From Hemileia vastatrix (lineage: Eukaryota > Basidiomycota > Pucciniomycetes > Pucciniales > Zaghouaniaceae), in NCBI GenBank assembly GCA_030280995.1, contig JASXTE010000005.1, positions 17,809,501-17,873,500 of the forward strand: a stretch of 64,000 nucleotides of DNA, read 5' to 3'. Positions 45,186 to 57,084 of this stretch are shown in pieces (position 1 is the stretch's first letter; every line of letters starts with the position of its first letter). The notes below the pieces were generated by a model that searched no databases, was not told the DNA's origin, and saw only the letters and a list, made by a program, of their open reading frames with translations. The translations under genes and the position numbers were made by a program.

Positions 45186-46357
45186 TGCAAATGAAAGTGA
45201 ATAAAAGAAAAGAAAGACTATTAAGTATTTACCTGAGATAAGGGTTAGATGTTCCAGAAGTCAAATAAGAGGGAGAGAAAGTAAGAAAAAAAAGAAAAAA
45301 GTTAGTTAGGGTGTACAAACCAAAGATAGAAAAGAATGAAATTAGTACAAATGATAATATAAAAAATGAGGGTCAAAGAAAGAAAAGATGAGAAGAATGA
45401 TAAAAGTCAAAAATAGTAAGAAAAAGAAAAAAACCCACCTTAATGAAAGGGAAGAAAAATAAGTAAAGTCAATGATAGTTGGAGGGATCTGGAAGGAGAA
45501 TTTAATAATGAAATGCATTATGAAAAAAATTATCAAATAATTAAGAGTGAAATTAAGAAAAATAAGGCTCCACTTTAAATTTCAATATCTCAGCAACAAC
45601 TGAACCAAATTCAAAAAGGTTTGTGGTAAATGAGAGTTAGGCTTCAGCAGAAGCTTTGTTGAAAAGGATATGAGATTCAAATAAACCTAATGCTAATTCT
45701 GACTCTTTTTTTCCAAATTTCATAAAAATCTGAGGATTGAAATTGAAAATGATAACAACAGGGGTTTATTAGGCTCACCATTATCTAGAGAAGTGTTCTT
45801 TATAGATTGGAGTATGCATTCATAATAGAAAGTGAGAACTAGTCAATAAAAGTTGACAAAAAATTGATTCAAGTAATGTAGAGAAAATCAGTGAATACAT
45901 TTCAAATACTTATCAAAATTTAATTTTCTGTTACTTGAATAAAAGCTAAAAGCCTAGATAGTTATCAGGAAAAAAAATTCCAAGCCCTATTCTCTAATTA
46001 TGTGGCATCAAAACAAATAATAGTGGAGTTGGGGAAAAAAGGCTCAACTTCAATGGTCAATATCTCAGAAACCACAGATCCAAATTTAAAACTATTTGTG
46101 TGAAATAAAAGGTAGGCTTCTGGAGAATCTTCAAATAAAAGAAAATTAGATTTTGTTAAACCTAACTGTAATTCCTACTTTTATTCACACCTGTAAAAAA
46201 AATTGAAAAGTAATAGTGAAAGTGAAAACAAGAGTAGTTAAAAAAGTCCACCATTATTCAGATAAGAGTCCTACACATATTTGAAAGTTAATACTTTATA
46301 GAAAGACAGAGATATTGGATAGGCACAAAAAATAAATCGTAGCTGGCACTTACCATT
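45186..46357. repeat. AT-rich non-coding, with an old ~470-bp duplication
   Basis: The stretch around 45565-45720 (CAATATCTCAGCAACAACTG, TTAGGCTTCAGCAGAAGC, AAACCTAATGCTAATTC) recurs in diverged form at 46038-46190 (CAATATCTCAGAAACCACAG, GTAGGCTTCTGGAGAATC, AAACCTAACTGTAATTC). No gene was recognised in the whole interval. Confidence 0.55.
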
Positions 46358-47743
46358 TGTGTATGTTGGTACTTAAGTATGATTTAATAGTAAGTATTAA
46401 TTTTCCTATTTCTTAATAATACATTATTTATAAATTAAACCTCAGGAAAAGACTAATAAAACTATTATACACAATTTTTAACTCACAATATTTGGATTGG
46501 TGCATGTTAGTGGTGGAAAAAATATTAATAAAATATAGTTATAGCTAATATAAAGATAATATCAATTTATAAGGGCTTTAGAATATATTTATATAGGCTA
46601 ATAACTGTTTGATATTGTTTAATTGATTTTCAGTAAGTAAGTGATGTCCAATAACCAGCCAAATCCTCCTTTACTTATACCAAAATCCACTGCAGTGCAA
46701 AGACTTTCAATCCAGATGATGTCACTGATATCCCCAGCAATTACAGCACTTTGAGGGATCATCACCTCTCCATGGTCTCCACTTCAAGAAGGTTCAACAC
46801 CCAGACCTCCAGTTTGGGCCCTTAATCATAATTAATGGTATCATACAACCATACCATAAATAGAAAAAATAGATAAAAGCAGATACCATAAAGAAACAGG
46901 TAAAATAACTCATCCAAAGAGAATAAAGTAAAACACAAAGAATATAAAGGAACAAAATCAACTTTCCAAGCCCCTAATATCATCCCCAAGTATCCACATT
47001 AACCCATTAATAATATTGCAACCCATAAATCCATGAAAATCCATTAAAGGAAGCAAATCAAGTTGTCCAAACTGGATATATGCATCTGAAAAAGGTGTAT
47101 ATGTTTGTGTAGGCCTGGTTAGTCCATTTAATACATCCATATGACCTAAAATAAGCAGAAAAATAAAGCTTATAGCCTATTTACAGGGTCAAAACTGTAT
47201 AAAGACCTATATATAAATAGTATAGCTACATATTTCACTGAATATGAGGTTTATGCATACATATAAGCTTATGTATGTCTATATTTACTTAATATCACTT
47301 AAGATAGGTATGTAATGCCTTTATTAGCACCTTAAAAAGTATTATGGTACTATGGAAAATCTATTTAAACTAATATAAGTCATATAATAGTATAATAATT
47401 ATATATAAGCATAATGACCATATATATCACTGCAAAAAATCAAGTGGCACCTGCTAGTAGGTCCTTATCATTATATTCAGTTTTGATTCAAGAGTAAATT
47501 TGAATTGATGTTGCACAAGCTAGTGTGCTCATTTTTTAGTGTGAAGTCTTTCCAGAAGAATCACAGCTTAGCTGAAATTGAGTTAAGTCAAAGATAGGGA
47601 TTGGCAAATGCTATCAGGTGACCATGTTTTTTTCTGGTGTATAAGTATCATAATTATATATTTAGCTTATAAACTTAATTAAATTAAGGTTATCTTATTT
47701 TGAACATTAGAAATACTCAGTCCTGGGGATACCTAGGCTGACA
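46358..47743 (-). repeat. C 3' LTR
   Basis: Starts on the minus strand TGTCAGCCTAGGTATCCCCAGG at 47743 and ends near 46358. About 1.39 kb. It shares the start motif with D (TGTCAGCCTGTATATCACCAGG). A TATAAGTAAAGGAGG promoter-like stretch lies near 46665-46680 (minus). Confidence 0.85.
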
Positions 47744-48168
47744 CTTTCTCACTCTCAAAAAAACAATAAAAAAAATGCTAAGACATTTTTATTTAATTTT
47801 TAAGGAAAAAAATTATTGAAAAAAATTTTTATACATTTCTATATTTCACATACTGTGTTTTTAACAGTATTATTTGGCTTTAAATCTTTTAAAAGCTTTT
47901 TAAGATCAGATATTTCATTTTCAGGAATGCACTAGTTGAATTCACTTGATTAAATTTTTAAACATTAATAGATATTCAACTCCCTTATCTTTAGTAAGGT
48001 GTCTCTTTTTAAGTATCTTTTCAATTTCTGTGCTTTCAACTATTTATTCAGGATTCTGTTTATGCCTTCCTGATCTTCTTGGAAATAGAGAAGTATCACT
48101 AGAATGGTATGGTTTTATAAGAGAAATAGGAAATACTGGGTGTTTTCTATCATATGATGCATACAATA
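47744..48168 (-). pseudogene. C chromodomain-like tail and purine tract (remnant)
   Basis: Immediately inside the LTR is GAGAGTGAGAAAG (purine tract, minus strand). Further in, the minus strand carries degenerate equivalents of the D tail: a KKRHLTKDKG.EYLLMFKNLI-like stretch near 47980 and RRSGRHKQNPE near 48070. Several stops. It follows the integrase C-terminus. Confidence 0.65.
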
Positions 48169-49215
48169 TTACTTCAACAGCATTGTTACCAACCATCTTT
48201 CTACTACAAAGGGTCCAATGAATGTATCTTTCAATTTTAAATTGCCATTTAAATTTAAATGTGGTGTGGAAATAAGGACTTCATCACCCTCTTTGATAAT
48301 TTTTTCTTTATGGGCTTTATCCCATCTTTTCTTCTCATACTCAAATGTCTTATTAATAAATTCTTGAGAATTCTTTCTGCATAATTGTTGCATTTGAAGA
48401 AAAGATTTTGTACCTGGATGGATATCTAATCTTGGTAATTTATTAAGAGTTTTAGGAGGGGTATCAGGTACATAATCCAGCCATAACTCAAACTGCTTTT
48501 TGCCAGTGATAGAATGCACTGTGCTATTGAATTCAAATTCTAAACCAGGAATAAGAATTACCCAATCATGTGTGAATTTGTCATTTTCGTTAAAGTAAAG
48601 ACCAAAAGCACAATATTTTCTTATCATATCTTCTATATTTTGTATCATTCTTTCTGCCAGCCCATCAGTTTGTGGATGGTGTGCTGTAGAAAGTTTCAAT
48701 TGGCAACCTGAAACATCCATAAGCAATTTCCAGAACTCAGAAGTAAAATTTGGATCTCTGTCTGATACTATTGCTTTGGGGAAAAATGCTATGTTTCAAA
48801 TCTGTGTCCACCATAAGAAAGCTAAGTCCTTAGTAGAGACCTCTTTTTGGGTTGGAATAAACTGACACATTTTTGTAAACCTATCGAAAATTAACCAGCA
48901 GGAGTTATAACTTTTATGCCCTCTTATGGTAGATCCAGTTACGAATTCCATGTTGAAAATTTCCCATGGAGCTTTTGGTTGCTCAATTTTCTGTAACAAA
49001 ACAGCTCTTTTTCCTGTCAATCTTTTAGATTTTTGACAAGAATCACATGTCTCAACATATTTTTGAACATTATTGGAGATGTTAATACACCAAGCTGTAT
49101 TTTTTAATCTGGTCAATGCTTTATGGAAGTCAAAATGACCTGCCAAAATATCATCATGACATATGCTTAAAATTAACTCCTTCATTGAAGGGGGAATTAA
49201 AATTACATTAATCAA
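48169..49215 (-). pseudogene. C integrase (broken)
   Basis: The zinc region HDDILAGHFDFHK ... CDSCQKSK keeps all four ligands. The core has NMEFVTGSTIRG, where the first catalytic Asp (MDF in D) is Glu, then SDRDPNF (second Asp) and GLAERMIQNIEDMIRKYC (Glu). A frame interruption near 48790-48730 (FPKAI to FQKHSI-like) separates the halves. FEYEKKRWDKAHKEK and FIGPFVVERWLV follow. The same frame as RT. Confidence 0.83.
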
Positions 49216-50600
49216 TTTCTTTCAGTAATATATACAACCATCCTCAATGGAAAATTTACCTTTTTCCAATGCTTCCCTGTATTTTTGTGGAAATGTTTTA
49301 ATCAAAACACTCATTGAAGCATTATATGGATCATTTAATATTTTAGTAAGTTTACTGAAGTCAGGATCTGAAGCATAATTATCAAGAATTGATTGTATAA
49401 ATTCATCCTCAAGATCTACAATATAAATGCCATAAATGTTAATAATCTCTGTTTCAGGAACATAATCTGTATTTTCATCATTATTAGGTAGAGGTGCTCT
49501 AGATAATAAACTTACATTAGAGTGTAAACTTCCTGCCTTATGTGTAAGATTTATTCATCCTCTGTACTCTTGCACAGCTGATTGCCATCTAAAATATGCC
49601 TATTTGGAGTTTTCATGTTTAAGAGTGACTTAACTGCACTACAGTAAGTTATCAACTCAAATTTTGGTCCTCAAGGTAATAATTTAACTCTCAAGAGCTC
49701 ATACTACTGCCAAACATTCAAGTTGAGTAGCAACATACTTCAATTCACTACTTCTTAGAGTTCTTGAAATATATCAGATTACTACTTCTGAAATTTTACC
49801 TTCAATAAGTTGTTTTTGATGCAAAGCAGCACCAAAACCAATAAAACTTGCATTTGTATACAAGACAAAAGGTAGTTGGAAATCTGGTAATCCTGAAATG
49901 GGAGCTTCCATCAAACATTCTTTCAACTTATCAAAAGCTTATTGTCTTTCATTTTTCCAAATTAAAGCTTCTAATTTCTTTATAAATGTGGTCAATGGTG
50001 CAGCAATTTATTGGTATCTCTTTATATATTTTCTATAATAACCACACATACCAAGAAAATATTGTACATCCTTAACATTTTGAGGTATTCCAATATTCTT
50101 TATTTCATAAAATTTGTTTTATTCAACACATATTTGTAAGCCAGATATAATATTACCAAGCACCTTTAAAGACTCAAACCCAAATTTACATTTTTTCATT
50201 TCAAGGGTAATTTTTATTTCATCCATTTTCTAAAATACCTTCTTCAAATGGAGTAAGAGTTCATCATATGATTTAGAGAGCACTATGATGCCATCAATAT
50301 ATAACTTTAACCACCCTTCAATCATTTCATTATGGAATTTTATATCCATTAATTTCTGAAATACTGAAGGAGAATTTTTTGGTCTAAATGGCATCCTGCC
50401 ATATTTATAAATTCCCATATGTGTTGTTATCAACAAAAATTTCTGTGAGTTTTTTTCAACAGGAATTCGATGGTATCCCTTATTTACATCTAACAACTTA
50501 AGTACTTAGCACCTTTCAGGGTAGCATGTATAGAGGCAATCCTTGGCAAGTTTTAAATATTATCCACAGTGAATTTATTTAATGCTCTATAATAACCACA
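49216..50600 (-). pseudogene. C reverse transcriptase and RNase H (broken)
   Basis: LDVNKGYHRIPVEKNSQKF, GRMPFRPKNSPSVFQKLMD and KLYIDGIIVLSKSYDELLL are in one frame. The catalytic YIDD reads YIDG, which would abolish polymerisation. The region to 49216 contains the RNase H homologue (YTNASFIGFGAALHQKQ-like) and linker, with many stops. Confidence 0.82.
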
Positions 50601-51740
50601 CAGTCTTGCCTTATTATTTTAATAAGAAATAAGCACTGGTGATATCACACGATATTTTGGTTCAGTTTATACATTTTCAATAATTTTCATGTTGTACAAC
50701 ATATATAAATTATCCTATATGTCCTTCCTCTACATTGGCAAAGCAGGGTATGGTTTATTTTTAAGACTAGCAGGAATATTATCCATTTCACAGGTCAAAC
50801 TTATTTTCATTTCATGAACTTTCACTATGCCAAGTTCATTGGTCCTATGTGCAAAAGCATTGGAAATTCCCTAATTAATTCCAAAATATTTGTCTTCTCA
50901 GCTTCAATTATCTGAGTGCCAAATGATGTTTTGGAAATCTCTGTTTCCAGAAGTTCCATCTCACTGGTTTCTCTCTCTTTAAAAGTAATTTTTACTTCTT
51001 ACTCAATGTTCAAGACTGTGTTAAAAGGATTTATTTTAAATTTTATTTTACCATTCATTCCAATTGTAAAACTATTATAAGAAGGGTCTAATTTTAAAGC
51101 AAAATTTGTCATAATTTCATTACCAATGATAAAACAGCTACTACAATTAGTATTATCCATTGCTACAAAATCACAAGTTAATCTAACATAACCATGTTGA
51201 TTTTTAAGAAAAAATCAACCTTGTATTTACCAATGGAGTGTTGTACTAATCCAAAACCTCTCCAATTATTACTAATAAGGGGTTCAAGCTTTGACTTATA
51301 ATCACTATCAATTTTCTGTAATGTACATGCAGAAAAAACAGTGCTAGAAGCTCCTGTGTCCAAAACTATATTTACAATTTCTCCAGAAATTATTGCTGGA
51401 ATTATGATAGGTGTAATTCTTTAGTTATCAGCTTGTATATCTTTAATGATCTCAGCATCTTCAAAATTCATTAATGATACATTTGAGTCCATACTTAATA
51501 TTGTATTTTCAAAGATGGACAAATCATCTTCCTACATATAGACCTCATTTTCATCACTATATGAGATGTTACTGTCACAAGCACTTGAATCCTTACCTTT
51601 TTCTGTCTCATGTTCAGATTCTTGCTGATTTTCAACAATATTTATATTTTTCTCACACTTGTGACCTTTAACCCAAGGCATATTATACTTATAACAAGTA
51701 TTTGTTTCATACTTTTTAGGTACTACAGGTGCAGTAGGTT
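50601..51740 (-). pseudogene. C protease and RT entry (broken)
   Basis: MDTGASSTVFSACTLQKIDS at 51363 holds the DTGA active site; WRGFGLVQHSIGKYK follows. The RT entry around 50750 (KPYPALPM.RKDI-like) and an acidic linker at 51480-51640 are recognisable but full of stops. The knuckle at about 51650-51700 (CYKYNMPWVKGHKCEK-like) has lost one Cys. Confidence 0.72.
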
Positions 51741-53003
51741 TTTTCTAATTTTCCTGGAGTGGCTTTGAATTTTTAATTTTTACAGTTTCATTATTCTTTT
51801 TATAAGTGGTGTACCTTGCCTCATACCTATGGTTTAATAGTATTTCATTACAAATATTAATAAATTCAGAGTATTCAGTAACCATTATTGTTCTAGCTAC
51901 AACAATGACTCTGATATATATAGTTAATTTTTATATTATTTTATCTTTCCATAAGTTAAAATCCATATTTGGTTTAATGGCTTTCAATATTTTATTCAAA
52001 TCAATTAAAAATACTATAGGTTTGTCACCATTTGATGGATTATACCTTCTTTTCTCATATAATATTTTCTGGGTTAGTCTAAATTTAGAACCTCCAAATT
52101 GTATTAAAATTAGTTGTTTTTATTCAGACCAAGAGTAATATTTATCCTTACTCAATACAGCTTCAAACCATAATAAAGAAACATCCTTAAATAATGAAAT
52201 TAATTTTTATGTTATCCCTTCATCTGGTAAATTGTATGAGAGTTTCAAACTGTCAATTCTTTGAATAAATTGTTTCCAAACAGAGCTCTATTCCCCATCA
52301 TAAGTTGGGTACTGGTTGCTTTTTGGCCAATTCTTCTGATTGGATTTAATCTCACAAATCCTGGGCAAATTCAATAACTCATTTATTTTAGATAAATGGT
52401 CTTTTATTTCCTCTTGTACTGATTTGTGACTCACATTTTTTCTTTCAGATTTGGAACTTCCACCAGATGTTTTTAATTTTTGTGGCAATGGGAATGATTG
52501 AGATTCATTTTTGCAAATGAAAGGATTACTATTATACTGTGTGTACTTTTGATTATCCTGATTCATCAGTAGATTAGCAGTTTCAGTCTCAACTTCAGTT
52601 AACCTTTGTAAAAAATCAGAGACAGTTTGATTTGTTTTTGTAAAAGATAATTATGTTCTTGATTCATATTTTAATAAATTTGCTTCATACATTTTTTCTT
52701 ACTCACTGAATTTGTTTGAAAGTTCACTATGTTTATTACTTAAAGACTCATATTTAAGGGTTAGAGGCAAGTGTTCTATCTCTAATTCCTTTTTTCTTGT
52801 TTCCAGTAGAAAAATATTCAATTTTAAGGAAAAAATAGTTTCACTAGTGATCTTAATTGCTCGTTCCTCACACTCAGTCATTCTACTCCATAATGCTGAA
52901 ACAATTCTATGAACAGTTGGATTTTTATTAAAATACTCAAAATCTTCTTTTCACACTCTTCACTATTTAGTGAAGCTCTCAACTCACTGATATGTGGTAG
53001 AAA
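51741..53003 (-). pseudogene. C gag capsid and coiled-coil region (broken)
   Basis: NQKNWPKSNQYPTYDGE near 52310 marks the capsid entry, preceded by VQEEIKDHLSKINELLNLPR and LKLNIFLLETRKKELEIEHL (helical). The capsid body (52260-51800) is readable only with many stops. The frame is constant with downstream pol, and one frameshift lies between 53004 and 52881. Confidence 0.72.
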
Positions 53004-53794
53004 CTAAGGATTAACTATATTATTATCATAAATATAACTATTTTTATTGAAAAAAGATTGATCAGGTGTATCTACATCAAATCCCAATAGTCTTAAGTCC
53101 CCCTCAATTTTCTGTACAGATTTTTTATAAATTAAACTACCTACATTGTAATAATCAGTATTATTTCTAATATTAGAAGGTGATTTACTTACCAAGGGAT
53201 GAGAGAAAGCCCTGGCTTTTGACACTTTGTTTTTGGTTTGTAGGGGTGATTGGAAGTTGTCTGATGAGGAGCTGGATCCCTGTTGCAGTTATGACTGGCC
53301 CATTGTTGGTGAAACAAATCCCACTTCCATTTTTCTACAAAAATCTTGTCCTGGAATTGATCTGATCCTCCTGGGATTGGGGGTGGATAGTTTTGTTGTC
53401 CTCCCTTCAATTCTGCCAGTGTTTGATTCAATAGCTGGAATTCTAACCTGCAATTGTTCTGCACCTGCTCCACCTCCTTGATGATGGAAGACTTTGATTC
53501 CTTCAGCTTCAGGATTTTTCTGGCCTAGTGCAAAAGTTGATCCTGAAGAGAAAGTGATTTCTTCTTTATAGTTACCTTTTTAAGGAGGTAATCTATTTTC
53601 TCTATGCTTAACTTTTTTGAATGAGGGTAAGATTGTCCTTCCATAGGTATGTCCTGGTACATTGTTTTTAGCATTAGACCTGGTATTAAAGAATGTATAT
53701 CACTCAAATTGCCCTGTGGAGCACTAATAATTTCTAAAAAAAAGTATTTAATATGCCTACAATAGGGAAAACATGTATGGTAATAAGTAGACAA
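53004..53794 (-). pseudogene. C short Gag-like ORF and start of the polyprotein frame
   Basis: The short-ORF frame runs 53794-53189 with one stop near 53522: IPMEGQSYPHSKKLSIEKID, LKKVTIKKKSLSLQDQLL (coiled coil), VEKWKWDLFHQQWASHN, SNHPYK and a final IPW-stop at 53189-53191. KWKWD and HPY match A and D. The polyprotein frame (-1) passes through HPLVSKSPSNIRNNTDYYN at the same place. The acceptor CAG|GACATACCTATGGAG of the D/A intron is kept (about 53668), but I see no convincing donor. Confidence 0.68.
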
Positions 53795-54235
53795 AACATA
53801 ATAGTGATATAAATACTAATAAAAGCACTGCAGCTTACCCTCAATTTATATTTTTATTTATTTAAATAAAATATAAAAAAAATTTGAAAAAATATGTTGT
53901 AATCTATATAATAAGATTAGCTAGACCTTAATAATATTTATTAATTAGCTTACCAAGATTTAACCAAATACCAATTTAATTGGGTGTTACATTGATGACC
54001 AAATACCAAGTGATATTGGGTTTATATTGGGTACAGTTACTACTGTAACCTAATTTTTATTTGATAAAATTAGTAAAATTATTATAAGGTTTCTTTTCCA
54101 CAATAACTGAGCTATTATTACCCACAAATGTGCTTCAGACCCAAAAATTTAGTATATATGAGTTATAATATAGTAAAATGCATGTCCTAAGGTTATACTG
54201 AAATAATAAGTAATAAATTAGGAAAGACACCCAGT
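53795..54235 (-). other. C leader and primer-binding region
   Basis: AT-rich leader. Next to the LTR the minus strand reads ACTGGGTGTCTTTCC (from 54235), matching the A1 and D sites. No other feature. Confidence 0.65.
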
Positions 54236-54276
54236 TGTCAGTGTATGCTAGTACTTGAGTATGATTTAATAGTAAA

Positions 54277-56038
54277 TGTCAGGCTAAGTTCAAGTACAAG
54301 GACATGAACTAGCTTGAATGGTCAGTTGTCTAGAAGATTTTAATGGTCCTATATGAATACTGTAATATAAATCCAATAAGTAGTAAAATATAATCAAAAT
54401 TAAAGGTCTCAGTAATATAATTCTTACTATTTATATATGGCTTACAATCTTTGTAGTTGGTAGAAAAATAGATTTTATAATTCAGATACTATTCAAAAGT
54501 CTTATAAAAGTACTAATTGATATGTATTGTAATTTATTTGGTTATATTGGTAAATTTTAAATGATAAAGAATGTAGAAACAAGACCCAAAAACCTCCTCC
54601 TTTTATACACACTGAGTTCCCCAATAAATCCCTTGATATACCATTTAATACACAGTAAAAGACGCCTCAAATACACTAATAGACCTGCCCATCAACATCC
54701 CTAGTGATCCATGACATAATTAGACAAGTAACAACCGCCAAAATCCTGTAATAATAAGGGAAATCCATCAAAATTAAAGAAAAAGACAAAAAGAGAGTAT
54801 ATGCATATAAAACAATAATATAAAAGACTAAAGGAGACTTTTTAAGGTTAATAATAGCTTAAGATTAAGGGGGATTTACTGTAGAAATGGAGGGGCTAAT
54901 CCTGACATTATACTACGTGAAATTCCCATCCAAAAATAACCAAAATTGACTGAGAAACCACCAAAAAACTTAAAACAGAGCGTGAGATGTGGGGTAACTA
55001 CATGCAGTCCTTGGCAGGCACTTGCACAGGTAAATCCTTGACTAAAATTAGGTGAATTCAAGCGTGGTGATGAAATAAGATGCCAAGAATGAGGTTATTA
55101 ATGAAATTAGTGCATATAAACAAGGTCAATGCACTATTAATTAAGCTAGGACACTAAATAAGCGCCTGTCGCCTATTTTAGTGTGATTCCCCACAGTGGG
55201 CGTAGAATGTGGGGTAATTATAGTGTGAAAAAGCTAACTTTGCTAAAAATGAAGCTATTCACCACACAATATGGGGGGCAGACTTGCTAGCAAGTCCGCA
55301 ACCTTGGACCCAAACTCACCATAGATTGAACACACATTGAGCTATTGATAAAGGAAACATACAATCAGGGATGAACACCACTCAGCAGAACAGTTTTAGG
55401 TAGGTGTTCAAGTAGAGTTCAGTATGGGTTCAGTCTGAGTTCAGTCTGAGTTCCATCTGAGTTCCATCTGAGTTCAGGTTGAGGACTTGCTAGCAAGTCC
55501 ACCCCCTATATTGCGTAGTGATTCACACAGGAAAAAAGCAGGCAGTATGTGGCCAGTACACAGAAGCCATTTCTGGCATAAAAAACACCAAACTTGAAAA
55601 GTGTTATTTTTATGCTTTTAAATAGCCAAATCAATAGTCCTAAATGAGCTCAATTGATCTGTCAAAGCGCATTTTTGATATTCTCAATTTTATAGCGCAT
55701 ATAGTCAACTTTTAAGTGGAATAAAGCGCATATCTTGTTTTTTGCATAAAACAATGAATATAACAGCTTTAAGTGTACTTAAAAATTATGTAGCCTTATA
55801 CTTAACATTATTAAGATTACCCTAACATATTCCAACTTAATATTAAGTACATAAGACCTATAAAAGGTGGATATATGCGTGTATATAAGGTGTTATAATG
55901 GCATTTTTTGTGTATTATCATAATTTTACTTATGTATACTGTTTGTGTACTCTCATTTATTGTTCCCATGTATAGTTCATGTGTTTAACTTAACTTATAA
56001 GCACTTTTTACTCATTCCTGGTGATATACAGGCTGACA
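54277..56038 (-). repeat. D 3' LTR, carrying a MITE insertion
   Basis: Minus strand TGTCAGCCTGTATATCACC at 56038 to ...TAGCCTGACA at 54277. 1762 bp including the 258-bp MITE and its 6-bp TSD, so about 1.5 kb originally. A TATAAAAGGAGGAGG box lies at about 54594-54608. Three AGCGCAT motifs lie in the upstream part (55666, 55694, 55725). Confidence 0.93.
55263..55520 (+). mobile_element. 258-bp MITE, family CACTACGCAATATAGGGGG (copy 2)
   Basis: Starts CACACAATATGGGGGG and ends CCCCCTATATTGCGTAGTG. ATTCAC is duplicated on both sides (55257-55262, 55521-55526). The sister LTR has the uninterrupted site GAAGCTATTCACACAGG near 63636, which proves a precise insertion after D arrived. The CACTA-like ends suggest a CMC/CACTA or KDZ relative, but a 6-bp duplication is not the CACTA standard. 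Confidence 0.92.
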
Positions 56039-56217
56039 CTCACCCACCCAAAAAAAACAATAAAAAAATGATAAGTTATACATTTTATTTATTTATTTGT
56101 AATTTTCAGGTATTCAGAATAATTCTGTAGCATTAAAGATTAAACTTTAAGGAAATAAAACATAATAAAATATTATGAGTACTGGTTTTTTAACCCCTCA
56201 GCTGGTTGAACAGAAAT

Positions 56218-57072
56218 TTATTTCTTTTTAAATTTTTTAAGAAGGGTGGATAAATTAGAAATTTCTTTTTCAGGTATCCATTTATCAAATTCATTTGATT
56301 TCCCTTTAAATCTTAGTAAATACTCAGTTCCTTTTTCTTTAGTAAGGATTCTTTTCTTGAGTATTTTTTCAATCTCTGCTTTTTCCACAATTTCTTCAGG
56401 TTGCTTTTTAGGCATTCCCCTTCTTTTTGGAAATAAGTCAGGATCATTTGTATGGTAAGGTTTCAATAATGAGATAGGGAAAACTGGATGTTTCCTATCA
56501 TATGGAGCATATAATATGACTTCCACTGCATTATTACCAACCATTTTGCTTACTACAGAAGGTCCTACAAAGGTATCCTTTAATTTAACATTACCTTGTA
56601 AGTTAAAATGTAGTGTTGATATGAGGACTTCATCTCCCTTTTTAAATTCAAATTCTTTATGAGATTTGTCCCACCTTTTCTTTTCATATTCAAATGCTTT
56701 TTGTATGCATTCTTCTGCATGCTTTCTACACATTTGTTGCATATGAATAAAGGATTTAGTACCAGGGTGTATATCTAGCCTTGGTAATTTATTTAAATGA
56801 TTTACTGGGGTATTTGGTACGTATCCCAGCCAGAGTTCAAATGGTTTCTTCTCTGTTACAGAATGAGTTGTGCTATTATAAGCAAATTCAAGGCCAGGAA
56901 TTAATGTTACCCAGTCATGTGTGAATTTCTCATTGTCTTTGTATTCTAATCCAAAGGCACAATATCTTCTGATCATGTCTTCTAGAGTTTGTATCATTCT
57001 CTCAGCCAGCCCATCAGTTTGTGGATGGTGTGCTGTAGACAATTTCAATTGACAACCTGATACTTCCATCAA
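56218..57072 (-). pseudogene. D integrase C-terminal half and chromodomain-like tail
   Basis: Open for 284 codons down to the natural end KKFKKK-stop. AHHPQTDGLAERMIQTLEDM holds the catalytic Glu. FEYEKKRWDKSHKEFEFKKG, VGPSVVSKMVGNNAVEVIL and HPVFPISLLKPY follow. The tail KAEIEKILKKRILTKEKGTE, RFKGKSNEFDKWIPEKEISN is a diverged chromodomain. It is the 3' end of a polyprotein, not an independent gene. A stop just upstream (57085-57087, GAG to TAG) separates it from the rest. Confidence 0.87.
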
Positions 57073-57084
57073 AGATGTCCAGAA

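Larger units (their letters stand above)
46358..54276 (-). mobile_element. C: degenerate Ty3/gypsy retrotransposon (minus strand), 5' LTR split by D
   Basis: 3' LTR 46358-47743, internal region 47744-54235, first 41 bases of the inner 5' LTR end at 54236-54276. There the LTR stops at the D LTR (TGTCAGG at 54277). The broken end (GTATGATTTAATAGTAAA) matches the LTR end at 46373-46390, so the rest of the C 5' LTR should lie beyond D, right of the window. Gag-pol order is as in D, but stops are frequent and the RT catalytic motif is altered. Confidence 0.9.

Noticed and set aside
41401..46357. A host gene in the non-LTR stretch
   Set aside because: Only short ORFs without domains, introns or conserved context. 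The interval is repeats and AT-rich sequence.
53668..53800. The gag intron in element C
   Set aside because: The acceptor CAG|GAC is kept, but the only nearby GT donor (GTGATA, 50 nt upstream) breaks the length and phase seen in A and D. I could not support it.
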